Notes: generated by a model from the letters alone, not told the origin. 53,860 nucleotides of DNA from Burkholderiales bacterium 67-32 (GCA_001898625.1 MKUP01000020.1:32541-86400), one strand, 5' to 3'; counted from the stretch's first letter, positions 16,218-25,084 are shown. Numbers and translations are program-made.

Positions 16218-16457
16218 GGCGCGGCTTCCCGTTTTCTGGTCATGAAGGCGGTCATCATATACGGCTATGCCACCCCTGCTCCCATCAGGGTCTTGGGGGT
16301 CGCGAAGGGGCATGCGCCCTTCCTGGCGCCACCATAGCCAAGTTGAATACCGGCAACGGATAAATTCATTCTCTTTTCAAGGGCGGATTGCCTAGACTTG
16401 CATGGGTCAGCATTCCGCCCGCATCCCGTCCGGGCGCATCCCCACAAGAGAGTAGAC

Positions 16458-16874
16458 ATGAGCACACAAGCCAAAGTCGTCGAAGGCAAGGCCACTCCCC
16501 GCGGCAAGTACCCCCACATCAAGCGCGCCGGCGACTTCCTGTTCGTCTCGGGCACCAGCTCGCGCCGCTCCGACAATACGCTGGCCGGCGTGGAAGTGGA
16601 CGCCATGGGCACGACCAAGTTCGACATCCGTGCCCAGACCCGCGCGGTGCTCGAGAACATCCGCGACATCCTGGGTACCGCCGGCGCCTCGCTGTCCGAC
16701 GTCGTCGAGATCGGCACCTTCCTGGTCGACATGAGCGACTTCGGTGGCTACAACGAGGTCTACGGGGAATTCTTCGACTACGACGGCCCGGCCCGCACCA
16801 CGGTGGCCGTGCACCAGTTGCCCCACCCGCACCTGCGCATCGAGATCAAGGCGGTCGCCTACAAGCCCCTCTGA
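16458..16874 (+). CDS. RidA-family deaminase, probable 2-aminomuconate deaminase
   Basis: A 138-residue RidA-fold protein. It has the [11 protein letters not shown] segment near 27-36, the arginine R113 in [14 protein letters not shown], and E129 in the IEIKAVAY strand. The next gene, 34 bases downstream, is an unmistakable ACMS decarboxylase; in the 2-nitrobenzoate/3-hydroxyanthranilate pathway a RidA-fold protein (NbaF/AmnD type) removes ammonia from 2-aminomuconate. That pairing is the basis for the substrate call. It starts at the ATG at 16458 after AGAGAG. The intervening aldehyde dehydrogenase is absent from the window. Confidence 0.85.
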   Translation: MSTQAKVVEGKATPRGKYPHIKRAGDFLFVSGTSSRRSDNTLAGVEVDAMGTTKFDIRAQTRAVLENIRDILGTAGASLSDVVEIGTFLVDMSDFGGYNEVYGEFFDYDGPARTTVAVHQLPHPHLRIEIKAVAYKPL

Positions 16875-16908
16875 TCCCGCCACGACAACACCAGACATCA
16901 AGCCCATC

Positions 16909-17916
16909 ATGAAAATCGACATGCACGCCCACCACTTCCCGCGCATCACGCGGGAAGAAGCCGCCGCCCTGAGCGTCGAGCGCGCGCCCTGGCTGCAGGT
17001 GGCACCAGACGGCAAGACCGGCGACATCATGCGCGCCGACAAGGCCTTCCGCCCCGTCTACGACGCGCTGTGGGATCCGCAAGCGCGCCTGGCCGAGATG
17101 GACGCCCAAGGCGTGGACATCCAGATCACCTGCGCCACGCCCATCATGTTCGGCTACGAGTTCGCGCCCGAGAAGGTCCTGCCCTGGGCCCAGCGCATGA
17201 ACGACCTGGCGCTGGAATTCTGTGCCGCCGCGCCCAAGCGCCTGGTGGCGCTGGCTCAGGTGCCGCTGCAGGACATCGACGCCGCCTGCCGCGAAGCCTC
17301 GCGCGCCAAGGCCACGGGCCACCACGGCGTGCAGATCGGCAACCACCTGGGCGACCGCGACCTCGACGACGAGGGCCTGGTCACCTTCCTGCAGCACTGC
17401 GCAAACGAAGGCATCCCGCTGCTGGTCCACCCGTGGGACATGATGGGCGGCAACCGCATGAAGCAATGGATGCTGCCCTGGCTGGTCGCCATGCCCGCCG
17501 AAACGCAGCTCGGCATCCTGTCGCTGATCCTGTCGGGCGCCTTCGAGCGCATCCCCGAGTCGCTGAAGATCTGCTTCGCCCACGGCGGCGGTTCCTTCGC
17601 CTTCATGCTGGGCCGCGTGGACAACGCCTGGAAACATCGCGACATCATCCGCAAGGACTGCCCGCGCCTGCCCTCGGAATACGTCAAGCGTTTCTACGTC
17701 GACTCCGCCGTGTTCGATCCGGGCGCGCTGCGCCTGCTGGCCGACGTGATGGGCACCGACCGCATCATGCTGGGCTCGGACTATCCCTTCCCGCTGGGCG
17801 AACAGTCCATCGGCAAGCTGGTGGCCGAACAGCCCGGCTTCAGCGACGCCGACAAGCAAGCCATCTACGCCGGCAACGCCGTCGAATTCTTCGGCCTGCA
17901 AGCCCTGGTACGCTGA
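16909..17916 (+). CDS. nbaD: 2-amino-3-carboxymuconate-6-semialdehyde decarboxylase (ACMSD)
   Basis: A 335-residue amidohydrolase-2 family enzyme that matches the Pseudomonas ACMSD nearly throughout. The zinc ligands and catalytic residues map with a constant offset of three: H6 and H8 (DMHAHHFP), H174 ([10 protein letters not shown]), H225 (CFAHGGGS) and D291 ([11 protein letters not shown]). The substrate-binding arginines are R48 (FRPVY) and R236 (LGRVDNAW). It decarboxylates ACMS, from 3-hydroxyanthranilate cleavage, to 2-aminomuconate semialdehyde. This belongs to tryptophan/kynurenine or 2-nitrobenzoate breakdown. The 3-hydroxyanthranilate dioxygenase is not in the window. Confidence 0.95.
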   Translation: MKIDMHAHHFPRITREEAAALSVERAPWLQVAPDGKTGDIMRADKAFRPVYDALWDPQARLAEMDAQGVDIQITCATPIMFGYEFAPEKVLPWAQRMNDLALEFCAAAPKRLVALAQVPLQDIDAACREASRAKATGHHGVQIGNHLGDRDLDDEGLVTFLQHCANEGIPLLVHPWDMMGGNRMKQWMLPWLVAMPAETQLGILSLILSGAFERIPESLKICFAHGGGSFAFMLGRVDNAWKHRDIIRKDCPRLPSEYVKRFYVDSAVFDPGALRLLADVMGTDRIMLGSDYPFPLGEQSIGKLVAEQPGFSDADKQAIYAGNAVEFFGLQALVR

Positions 17917-17945
17917 CCTCTTTCCACCCCCACAAGGAAATACCC

Positions 17946-18935
17946 ATGACCCTCGCACCCACGCTGCGGCACCTCCCGGCCGCGATGGCGCTCGGCCTGA
18001 CCCTGGCCGGCCTGGCCGCGCACAGCGCCCACGCCGAATACCCCGACCGGCCCATCCGCCTGGTCGTGCCGGCGCCTCCGGGCGACGGCTCCGACCAACT
18101 GGCCCGCAACGTGGGCAAGGCCATGGGCGACGCCCTGGGCCAGACCCTGGTGGTGGAAAACAAGCCCGGCGCTGGCGGCAGCATCGCCTCGGACATCGTC
18201 GCCAAGGCCTCGCCCGACGGCTACACCGTGCTGCTGGGCAACGCCAGCTCGCACGCCGTCACCCCCGGCCTCTACAGCAAGCTGCCCTACAACTCGGCCA
18301 AGGACTTCGCCGCCGTGACCCTGCTGGCCAGCGCCCCCAACGTGCTGGTCATCAACCCGTCGCTGCCGGCCAAGAACATCGCCGAATTCATCGCCTACGC
18401 GCGCGCCAATCCCGGCAAGCTGAACGTGGGCTCAGGTGGCAACGGCAGCCTGTCGCACCTGTCGGCCATCCTGTTCAACTCGATGGCGGGCACCGACATC
18501 CCGCACGTGCCGTACAAGGGCGCGGCCCCGGCCGTGACGGCCGTCATGGGCGGCGAGATCTCGGCGCTGATGATCAACATCCCCACCGTGTCGCAGCAGA
18601 TCCAGGCCGGCAAACTCCGCGCGCTGGCCGTTAGCAGCCAGGAGCGCTCGCCCGTGCTGCCCGACGTGCCCACGCTGAATGAATCGGGCCTGAAGGGCTA
18701 CAACACCGAGGCCTGGTTCGGCCTGTTCGTTCCCGCCAATACGCCCGCCCCGGTCATCGCCAAGCTCCAGGCCGCCGCGGCCACGGCGCTCAAGAATGAA
18801 GCGGTGCTGACCAACATCAGGAACATGGGCGCGGTGCCCAAGGACCTGAACGGCACGGCCTTCGCCGACTTCGTCAAGACCGAAGCCGCCAAGTACGGCG
18901 CCATCATCAAGAAGGCCGACGTCCGCATCGACTAA
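17946..18935 (+). CDS. Bug-family periplasmic solute receptor, ACMSD operon
   Basis: A 329-residue TctC/Bug receptor. The signal peptide ends AHA at residue 30, followed by EYPDRPIRLVVPAPPGDGSDQLAR. The usual glycine-rich VPFxxGG loop is changed to VPAPPGDGS, which may alter the carboxylate pocket. VENKPGAGG, SPDGYTVLL and the HVPYKGAAPAVTAVMGGE segment are standard. It begins 29 bases after the ACMSD stop and shares its strand, so it probably captures the aromatic acid fed to that pathway (inference). Confidence 0.92.
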   Translation: MTLAPTLRHLPAAMALGLTLAGLAAHSAHAEYPDRPIRLVVPAPPGDGSDQLARNVGKAMGDALGQTLVVENKPGAGGSIASDIVAKASPDGYTVLLGNASSHAVTPGLYSKLPYNSAKDFAAVTLLASAPNVLVINPSLPAKNIAEFIAYARANPGKLNVGSGGNGSLSHLSAILFNSMAGTDIPHVPYKGAAPAVTAVMGGEISALMINIPTVSQQIQAGKLRALAVSSQERSPVLPDVPTLNESGLKGYNTEAWFGLFVPANTPAPVIAKLQAAAATALKNEAVLTNIRNMGAVPKDLNGTAFADFVKTEAAKYGAIIKKADVRID

Positions 18936-18948
18936 GGCGACTGAGTCC

Positions 18949-18974
18949 CGCGCACCGGTCAGAACCGGTGCGCG
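18949..18974. terminator. Hairpin between convergent Bug and porin genes
   Basis: A perfect 11-base stem CGCGCACCGGT / ACCGGTGCGCG with loop CAGA straddles the porin stop codon and lies 13 bases past the Bug stop. There is no T run on either strand, so termination is only suggested by the convergent position. Confidence 0.45.
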
Positions 18975-20020
18975 ATCCCCATCGCGATCTGCCTGCGCCA
19001 GGCATCGCCCACCGTCGCTCCCGACGTGGAGAAAAGCCGGAATTCGGTCCGGTTGGCATATACGTACAGCCAGGTCCGCTTGGACAGGTCGTAGACATAG
19101 GCCAGGCCGTAGTTCTCGATCTTCGAACCGGTCGTCCACTGGTATCCCAGCAGTACCCTCCCCGCTCCCACCGGCACCTTCACGCCAACCTGATAGGCAT
19201 GGTCGCGATCGTGCGTTGCGGCGAAATTCGTCGCGCCGTTGGCGCCGGGATCCACCGTCGGGTCGTTCAGCCGGCCGTACCCACCGTAGAGCGTGAACAC
19301 GCCGAAGTCATGGTTCACGCCCACCTGCAGGTTGCTGGGCTTGCCCCGCGCGCCGGCCATGCTGGCGGGCATGACGTACTGGTAGCTGACCGCCACCTTG
19401 AACCGGCCGCCGTCGTACCGCAGGCCCAGGTCCGCCATCCGGTTATTGCGGCTGCCGCCGGCGGCCTCCACATCGGCCGTCTGCAGGCTGTAGCCCAAGC
19501 CCGCCTGTACGCCCGACCAACGGGGCGAAAAATAATAGACGGCGTTGTTCACCCGGGACGTCGTGCCGAAATCTCCCGTGTTGTAAGCCGCCGTGGTGGT
19601 GACGGCCGCTTGCTGGAAGCTGGGCCCGAACGGACTCATCATGCCGGCGGTGAACAGCAGCCCGAGATTGGCCATCCGCCCAAGCTGGATCTGGCCAAGC
19701 TGCCGGCTCGACAGTCCCACGTAACTGGCCCGGCCGAACAGGCGCCCGAAGGCCTGCTGTCCGTTGTCGCCCGTGAAGCCGTTCTCCAGCACGAAATTGG
19801 CCTTCCAGCCGTTGCCCAGGTCCTCGGTGCCGCGCAGCCCCCAGCGCGAGGCCACGCTGAGCGAGGGATTGATCGCATTGATCGTGCCCTTGCCCTGCGT
19901 CTTGTCGGACAGGTAGCCGTTGTCGAGAATCCCGTACATCGTCACGCTGCCCTGCGCGAGCGCGGCCGCGCAGGGAACGAGCGCCAGCGCGACGCCGGCA
20001 AGAGACCGGATCGTGGTCAT
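18959..20020 (-). CDS. Outer-membrane porin (Gram-negative trimeric type)
   Basis: A 353-residue general porin. A signal peptide (residues 1-22, ending ALA) precedes QGSVTMYGILDNGY, the classic first strand of Burkholderia/Bordetella porins. SRWGLRGTEDLGNGWKANFVLENGF follows near residue 57, and the chain ends in a C-terminal Phe (AMGIAHRF) needed for BAM-mediated insertion. It is the third gene of an oxygenase-Bug-porin run, 52 bases after the Bug stop, suggesting it serves uptake of the same substrate. Porin selectivity cannot be read from the sequence. Confidence 0.93.
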   Translation of the reverse strand: MTTIRSLAGVALALVPCAAALAQGSVTMYGILDNGYLSDKTQGKGTINAINPSLSVASRWGLRGTEDLGNGWKANFVLENGFTGDNGQQAFGRLFGRASYVGLSSRQLGQIQLGRMANLGLLFTAGMMSPFGPSFQQAAVTTTAAYNTGDFGTTSRVNNAVYYFSPRWSGVQAGLGYSLQTADVEAAGGSRNNRMADLGLRYDGGRFKVAVSYQYVMPASMAGARGKPSNLQVGVNHDFGVFTLYGGYGRLNDPTVDPGANGATNFAATHDRDHAYQVGVKVPVGAGRVLLGYQWTTGSKIENYGLAYVYDLSKRTWLYVYANRTEFRLFSTSGATVGDAWRRQIAMGIAHRF

Positions 20021-20072
20021 CGATTTCTCCAGTAAGGATGGACGGCGCGGGCCAGCCGCGCCGGGAACGCGG

Positions 20073-21029
20073 CTATTGCGCCTGAAGTCCGGCGATCTCG
20101 ACCAGGCGGCGGACCTTGGCCTTGTCGGCGGCGATGAAAGCCCGGTATTCCTCGGGCGAGCCCTTGTAGAGCTGGGTGCCGTAATCGGCCAGCCTGGCCT
20201 TCAGCTCGGCCGAGGCGACGACCTTCTGCAACGCGCGGCTCAAGGTTTCCTGGATGGCCGCGGGTGTGCCCACCGCCACATACAGCGCGGTCCAGTTACC
20301 CGCTTTCAGGTCTGGCACGCCGAGCTGCGCGGTCGTCGGCACGCCGGGGACCGAGGCCAGCGGCTGGTCGGACATGACGGCCAGCGCGCGCAGCTTGCCC
20401 GCTGCCACTTGCGGGCCGACCACCTGGCTGCTGTCCATCAGCACATCGATCTGGCCGCCCGCGACGGCCGTGACCGACTCGCCGCTCCCCTTGTACGGAA
20501 CCTTGACGATGTCCAGGCCATAGCTCGCCTTCAGCGTTTCCATTCCCAGGTGCAGGGTTCCCGCCGCGCCATAGTTCAGGACCCCGGGCCGGGCCCGCGC
20601 ATAGGCGATCAGTTCATCCAGCGTCCTGACCGGCAGGCTTGCCCTCACCACCAGCACCGACGGCGTGTTGGTGGCCAGGCCCACCGGCGCGAGCTGCTTG
20701 TCCGGATCGTAAGGCAGGTGCTTGTACAGCAGGGTATTGACGATCTGCGTGCCCACGGTGCCCAGCAGCAGCGTATAGCCGTCGGCCGGGTAGCCCAGCA
20801 TTTCCTTGACCCCCAGCACGCCCCCGGCACCTCCGCGGTTCTCGACGACCACCGTCTGGCCCAGCGCGTCGCCCAGGCTCTTGCCGATCTGCCGGGCGGC
20901 GAAATCCGAATTGCCGCCTGCGCCGAAAGGCACGATCAGGCGCAGGGCCCGGTCCGGATACGTCTGTGCCAGCGACGCGCCGGCACAGGAGAACAATACG
21001 ACCATCCACAGCAATCTCGACAAGCGCAC
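20073..21029 (-). CDS. Bug-family periplasmic solute receptor, LysR-oxygenase operon
   Basis: A 318-residue TctC/Bug receptor. The signal peptide ends SLA at residue 21, before QTYPDRALRLIVPFGAGGNSDFAAR. The pocket motifs VENRGGAGG and PADGYTLLL and the KVPYKGSGESVTAVAGGQ segment are present. GAATGT-type variation is absent; it looks a normal family member. It lies between the 2-oxoglutarate-type oxygenase gene and the porin on one strand, with gaps of 54 and 52 bases. Confidence 0.92.
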   Translation of the reverse strand: MRLSRLLWMVVLFSCAGASLAQTYPDRALRLIVPFGAGGNSDFAARQIGKSLGDALGQTVVVENRGGAGGVLGVKEMLGYPADGYTLLLGTVGTQIVNTLLYKHLPYDPDKQLAPVGLATNTPSVLVVRASLPVRTLDELIAYARARPGVLNYGAAGTLHLGMETLKASYGLDIVKVPYKGSGESVTAVAGGQIDVLMDSSQVVGPQVAAGKLRALAVMSDQPLASVPGVPTTAQLGVPDLKAGNWTALYVAVGTPAAIQETLSRALQKVVASAELKARLADYGTQLYKGSPEEYRAFIAADKAKVRRLVEIAGLQAQ

Positions 21030-21083
21030 AGGAATCTCCTTGGCTGACCACGATGACGTGTCTCCTCCCCCGCCCCGGCTGCA

Positions 21084-22124
21084 CTAGTCCGCCATGGCGC
21101 GCTCGGGAGCGGTGGGATTGATGCGCGCGTAGTTGGCCTTCTTGAACTCGCCCCAGACGAAGGGCTTGTCCCGCGGCATGGAGGTATGGAAATCCTCGGG
21201 CGCCACATTGGACGGATCGGGATTGCGGATCTTCGGCGCGATCACTTCGTCGTAGGTGGGAAACATGAAGAATGGCACCGAATAGCGTTCCTTCCCATAG
21301 CGGTTGATGACCCGGTGCGGCGTGGACGAGAAGACCCCATCGGTCCAGACCTTCATGACCTCTCCGATGTTCAGCACGTAGGTGCCGGGAATCGGTGGCA
21401 CGCCTATCCATTCGCCGTCCCGGTTGCGGATCTCCAGCCCGCCGGTCGCGTCCTGGTAGACGAAGGTGAACGCGTCCGTGTCGGTATGGGCACGCGTCCC
21501 CAGGTTGGCGCCGGACTCGTCCACCTGCTGCGGCGGATAGTGGATGATGCGCAGCGCGTTCATGTCCTTGCGGAAATGCTGGCGGATGGCGTCCCTGGGC
21601 AGGTCCAGGCCCAGCTCGAACAATTCGATCATGCTTTCGCCGAAACGGCACATGCGCGCGTGATAGGCCAGCAGTACTTCCTTGAGCGCGGGCAGCTCCC
21701 GGGGCCAGGGAATCGCTCCGGCCAGGCGCGCGCCCGTCCGCAGGTCCGGATCATCGGCATCCAGCGGCCGGCGGAACTGGAAGGCCTCCTGCTTGTTGGC
21801 GGTGATCACGCCGCCGCGCTCGGCATTGCCGGTTCCCTTGGTGAGCATGGGCAGGTAGCCCTGGAAATGATGGTTCCTGGCCATCGACACCGCGTCCTTG
21901 GCCTCCTGCGGCAGCGCGAAGAACGCCTTGACCGCGTCGAACACCCCGTCGATCTGCGCCTGCGGGATCGGATGGTTCTTCAGGTAGAGAAAGCCGACGG
22001 TGGCGCAGGCCTCGGCCAGTTCGTCGGCCAGCCTCTTCCTGGACGCGGGCGTCGCGAATCTCTCGGGCGACATGTCGATGACGGGTACTTCGGAAAAATC
22101 CAGCTTGCGGGTGGTAGGCAGCAT
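21084..22124 (-). CDS. 2-oxoglutarate/Fe(II)-dependent dioxygenase, isopenicillin-N-synthase-like
   Basis: A 346-residue non-haem iron oxygenase. The N-terminal DIOX_N region (VPVIDMSPERF) leads to a double-stranded beta helix. Iron ligands are H213 and D215 (RAHTDTDAFT) and H270 (SSTPHRVIN). The 2-oxoglutarate-type RxS pair is R280 and S282 in ERYSVPFF. I start at the ATG at 22124, which has GGAG six bases before it; an in-frame ATG at 22172 adds 16 residues without a good ribosome site. It is the first gene of an oxygenase-Bug-porin operon, divergent from a LysR regulator. The substrate is unknown; hydroxylation or oxidative cleavage of an imported organic acid is likely. Confidence 0.88.
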   Translation of the reverse strand: MLPTTRKLDFSEVPVIDMSPERFATPASRKRLADELAEACATVGFLYLKNHPIPQAQIDGVFDAVKAFFALPQEAKDAVSMARNHHFQGYLPMLTKGTGNAERGGVITANKQEAFQFRRPLDADDPDLRTGARLAGAIPWPRELPALKEVLLAYHARMCRFGESMIELFELGLDLPRDAIRQHFRKDMNALRIIHYPPQQVDESGANLGTRAHTDTDAFTFVYQDATGGLEIRNRDGEWIGVPPIPGTYVLNIGEVMKVWTDGVFSSTPHRVINRYGKERYSVPFFMFPTYDEVIAPKIRNPDPSNVAPEDFHTSMPRDKPFVWGEFKKANYARINPTAPERAMAD

Positions 22125-22227
22125 GTTCTTCTCCACGGTTTGCGCCCGGGTGGCGCCAGGTTCGATGTCCATGCGAAGAACTTTAAGAGCGTGGAGATAT
22201 ATTTAAAAATTAAAAAATAAGCTTGTC

Positions 22228-22247
22228 CCATAGGTTATCTTCTATGG
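22228..22247. promoter_or_regulatory. Candidate LysR operator in the divergent promoter
   Basis: CCATAGGTTATCTTCTATGG has six-base inverted arms (CCATAG/CTATGG) around eight bases and sits in an AT-rich divergent region, 22 bases before the LysR start. It resembles a LysR-type dyad with T and A spaced by 12. It may serve autoregulation and control of the oxygenase operon. Confidence 0.55.
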
Positions 22248-22268
22248 AAACTCCGCCGGGGCCCAGCG

Positions 22269-23261
22269 ATGTACAAGACCACGACATTCCGCCAGCTCAC
22301 CGCCATCGACGCCGTCGCCCGCCTGGGCGGCGTCTCGCGCGCCGCCCAGGCGCTGCACCTGACCCAGCCCACGGTATCGCTGCAGTTGCGCCTGCTCGAG
22401 GAAGCCGCCGGCGCCGCGCTGGTCCAGCGGTCCGGGCGCGGCCTGCTGCTTACGCCCGCCGGCGAAGTCGTGGCCGGCTACGCGAGCCAGATCCTCGAAC
22501 TCTGGCGCCACGCCTCGGACGAAGTCGCCAGCCTGAAGGGCCAATTGGCCGGCACGCTGCGCGTGGGGGCGCTGATCACGGCCGAATACCTGCTGCCCCC
22601 GCTGCTCGTGGCCTTCAACACCGGCCGGCCCGACGTGAAGGTCAAGCTCAGCGTGGGCAACCGCGAAGAAGTCGTGCGCATGCTGACCCGGCATGAAATC
22701 GACATCGCCATCATGGGCAAGCCGCCCGGCGACGTGCGCACGGAATCGCGTGCTTTCGCCAAGCACCCCATGGCCTTCATCGCCTCGCCCCATCATCCGC
22801 TGATGGCCAGGCGGGACCTGGCATTGCGCGACCTGTCGGGCGAGAACATCCTGGTGCGCGAACACGGCTCGGGGGCCCACAACACGGCCGAGCAATTGTT
22901 CAAGAATGCCGGGCTGCGGTTCTCGCCCGGCTCGGAACTGTCCAGCAACGAAGCCATCAAGCAGATGGTGGCCGCGGGCCTGGGCATAGGCTTCCTGTCC
23001 CTGCACGCCTGCGCCCTGGAATTCCAGGCGGGCCTGATCGGCCTCTTGCCGCTGCCCGGGAATCCGGTCGAACACGATTGGTACGTGCTGCACCTGTCCA
23101 CCGCTCGCCTCCCGCCCGTGGCATCGGCCTTCCAGGACTTCCTGGCCGACCACGGCCAGGCGGAGATACACCGGCAGTTGCAGGCCTTCGACGCGGTGGT
23201 GGACAGGCTGCGCGCGAAAGGGCCACGCCGGCGCGGCGGGAAGGCGCGCCCGGCCACGTGA
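22269..23261 (+). CDS. LysR-family transcriptional regulator, CbbR-like branch
   Basis: A 330-residue LysR-type regulator. The winged HTH covers residues 1-65 (FRQLTAIDAVARLGGVSRAA, then QALHLTQPTVSLQLRLLEE), a sequence style close to CbbR/CysB-like members. The effector domain follows from about residue 90. The last 25 residues are basic (RAKGPRRRGGKARPAT), an extra tail. It is transcribed away from the oxygenase-Bug-porin operon across a 144-base AT-rich gap with a dyad, the standard arrangement of a LysR activator and its target. Confidence 0.92.
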   Translation: MYKTTTFRQLTAIDAVARLGGVSRAAQALHLTQPTVSLQLRLLEEAAGAALVQRSGRGLLLTPAGEVVAGYASQILELWRHASDEVASLKGQLAGTLRVGALITAEYLLPPLLVAFNTGRPDVKVKLSVGNREEVVRMLTRHEIDIAIMGKPPGDVRTESRAFAKHPMAFIASPHHPLMARRDLALRDLSGENILVREHGSGAHNTAEQLFKNAGLRFSPGSELSSNEAIKQMVAAGLGIGFLSLHACALEFQAGLIGLLPLPGNPVEHDWYVLHLSTARLPPVASAFQDFLADHGQAEIHRQLQAFDAVVDRLRAKGPRRRGGKARPAT

Positions 23262-23293
23262 TGAGATCCCCTGCCGCCTGCGGCTTTCCGGCG

Positions 23294-23313
23294 TACAGAT
23301 GGATACAGATGGA
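23294..23313. repeat. Perfect tandem duplication of a 10-base unit upstream of the acetyltransferase gene
   Basis: TACAGATGGA occurs twice head to tail, followed by CTAAGCTAGA. The 10-base phase puts both copies on the same face of the helix. It lies 122 bases upstream of the GNAT start and could be a regulator site. Confidence 0.6.
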
Positions 23314-23435
23314 CTAAGCTAGAGCCTTTGCACCCGCCCAGGCCGCGGTCCCCTTGCCGGCATGACACCACACGCAACGCATCCGCTTCTTCTTCCCCTC
23401 GTTCCCCCGCGGGCATCCACCCCGCGCCAGCCCGC

Positions 23436-23882
23436 ATGACCCGGCCCGGCATCCGCCTCGTCGTCGGCGCCTGGGACGACCTGCGGCACGACGCCTCGTC
23501 CATACGCCAGGCCGTCTTCGTCCACGAACAGTCGGTCCCGCTGGAACTCGAATACGACGATGCCGACGCGGTCTCGCTGCACGCGGTCGCCTATGGCGCC
23601 GACGGCACGCCCCTGGGCACCGGCCGGCTCCTGCCCGATGGGCACATCGGCCGCATGGCGGTCCATCGCCATGGACGCGGTCTGGGCGTGGGTGGCGCCA
23701 TTCTGGACGCCCTGATCGACGAGGCGCGCCGACGCGGGCACGGCCGGCTGCTGCTGCACGCGCAGACACGGGCGCGGGCGTTCTACGAAACACGCGGCTT
23801 CGAGGCCGAAGGCGAGGAATTCATGGAGGCCGGCATCGTGCATGTGCTGATGAGCCGGCACCTGAAGAACACCGCTTCATGA
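23436..23882 (+). CDS. GNAT-family N-acetyltransferase, YjcF-like
   Basis: A 148-residue GNAT enzyme. IRQAVFVHEQSVPLELEYDD is the alpha1-loop of the ElaA/YjcF branch; the acetyl-CoA pyrophosphate loop (R/Q-x-x-G-x-G/A) is HRHGRGLGVGG near residues 75-85. FYETRGFEAEG is the usual beta6-beta7 segment. I used the ATG at 23436; only TTG starts lie further upstream in frame. The stop overlaps the MFS start by four bases (ATGA), so the two are coupled. The acceptor is unknown. Confidence 0.88.
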   Translation: MTRPGIRLVVGAWDDLRHDASSIRQAVFVHEQSVPLELEYDDADAVSLHAVAYGADGTPLGTGRLLPDGHIGRMAVHRHGRGLGVGGAILDALIDEARRRGHGRLLLHAQTRARAFYETRGFEAEGEEFMEAGIVHVLMSRHLKNTAS

Positions 23883-25081
23883 CCACCGAAACCCGGCCCT
23901 CCCTTTCCCGCGCCGTCACGCCCACCATGGCCCTGCTGGGCATCCTGCTGGTGGCGGCGACGCTGCGCGCGCCGTTGACCGGCGTCGGCCCCCTGCTCGG
24001 CCATATCCGCGCCTCCACCGGCCTGGACGCGGGCAGCGCCGGACTGCTCAATACGCTGCCGCTGCTGGCCTTTGGCCTGTTCTCGGTGCTGGCGCCCGCG
24101 CTGGGCCGGCAACTGGGGCTGGAGCGCGCGCTGTTCGCCGCCATGGTGGCTCTGTGCGTCGGCATCGCCGTGCGCTCGATGCCCGGCATCGCGCCGCTGT
24201 TCGTCGGCACGGCCATAGGCGGCATCGCCATCGCCGTCGGCAACGTGATGCTGCCGGCGCTGGTCAAGCGCGAGTTCCCGCAGCGCATCGGCCCGCTTAC
24301 CGGCCTGTATTCCGTGGTGATGACGCTCGTGTCCGGCACGGCGGCGGGCGTGGCGGTGCCGCTGGCCGACAACCTGCCCGGCGGCTGGCGTGCGTCGCTG
24401 GCCTGCGTGCTCGTCATCACGATCCCCGCCGCGCTGGTCTGGCTGGCCCGTTCGCGCAACCAGGCCGCGGCGCCCGCGGCCGCCCGCGCCCACGCCCCCC
24501 AGGCCGCCAATGTCTGGCGCTCGTGGCTGGCCTGGCAGGTCACGCTGTTCACCGGCATCCAGGCCTTCAATTTCTACATTCTCGTGGCCTGGCTGCCCTC
24601 CATGCTGCACGAGACCGGCATGAGTCCCGGCGAGGCCGGCTGGATGGTGTCGCTGATGCAGTTGGCGGCGCTGCTGGGCAATATCGCGACGTCGTGGGTG
24701 TCGGGCCGCGTGCGCGACCAGAAGCTGCTCGGCCTGACCATCTCGCTGCTGTGCGTGGCGGGCTTCGCCGGCATGGCGCTGTTTCCGGCCTGGACCATAT
24801 TCTGGATATGCGTGGCCGGCGCCGGGCTGGGCAGCAGCCTGATGCTGTCGCTGGCCTACATCAGCCTGCGCGCGGCCACCACGCAGCAGGCTGCCTCGCT
24901 GTCGGGCATGGCGCAAAGCCTGGGCTACCTGATAGGCGCGACCGGTCCGGTGGTGTGCGGCGTGCTGCGCGACTGGACCGGCAGTTGGCTGCCGGCGCTG
25001 GGCCTCATGGTGGCGATGGCCGGCGCGCAAGCATGGGTGGCCTACGGCGCCGGCCGCTCGCGCACCGTGGGAGACCACTAG
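23879..25081 (+). CDS. MFS transporter, CynX/NimT family
   Basis: A 400-residue protein with about 12 transmembrane helices. LLVAATLRAPLTGVGPLLGHIRASTGLDAGSAGLLNTLPLLAFG is the characteristic first loop of the CynX/NimT (cyanate/2-nitroimidazole) branch. A central cytoplasmic loop rich in Ala and basic residues lies near 198-212. It starts within the acetyltransferase stop (ATGA). A transporter plus acetyltransferase pair suggests export or detoxification of a small amine or drug-like compound, but this is inference. Confidence 0.9.
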   Translation: MTTETRPSLSRAVTPTMALLGILLVAATLRAPLTGVGPLLGHIRASTGLDAGSAGLLNTLPLLAFGLFSVLAPALGRQLGLERALFAAMVALCVGIAVRSMPGIAPLFVGTAIGGIAIAVGNVMLPALVKREFPQRIGPLTGLYSVVMTLVSGTAAGVAVPLADNLPGGWRASLACVLVITIPAALVWLARSRNQAAAPAAARAHAPQAANVWRSWLAWQVTLFTGIQAFNFYILVAWLPSMLHETGMSPGEAGWMVSLMQLAALLGNIATSWVSGRVRDQKLLGLTISLLCVAGFAGMALFPAWTIFWICVAGAGLGSSLMLSLAYISLRAATTQQAASLSGMAQSLGYLIGATGPVVCGVLRDWTGSWLPALGLMVAMAGAQAWVAYGAGRSRTVGDH

Positions 25082-25084
25082 AGC

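Noticed and set aside
23783-25078. 431-codon minus-strand frame under the MFS gene
   Set aside because: The translation is Gln/His/Ala/Gly-rich without any domain; the transporter on the other strand is clear.
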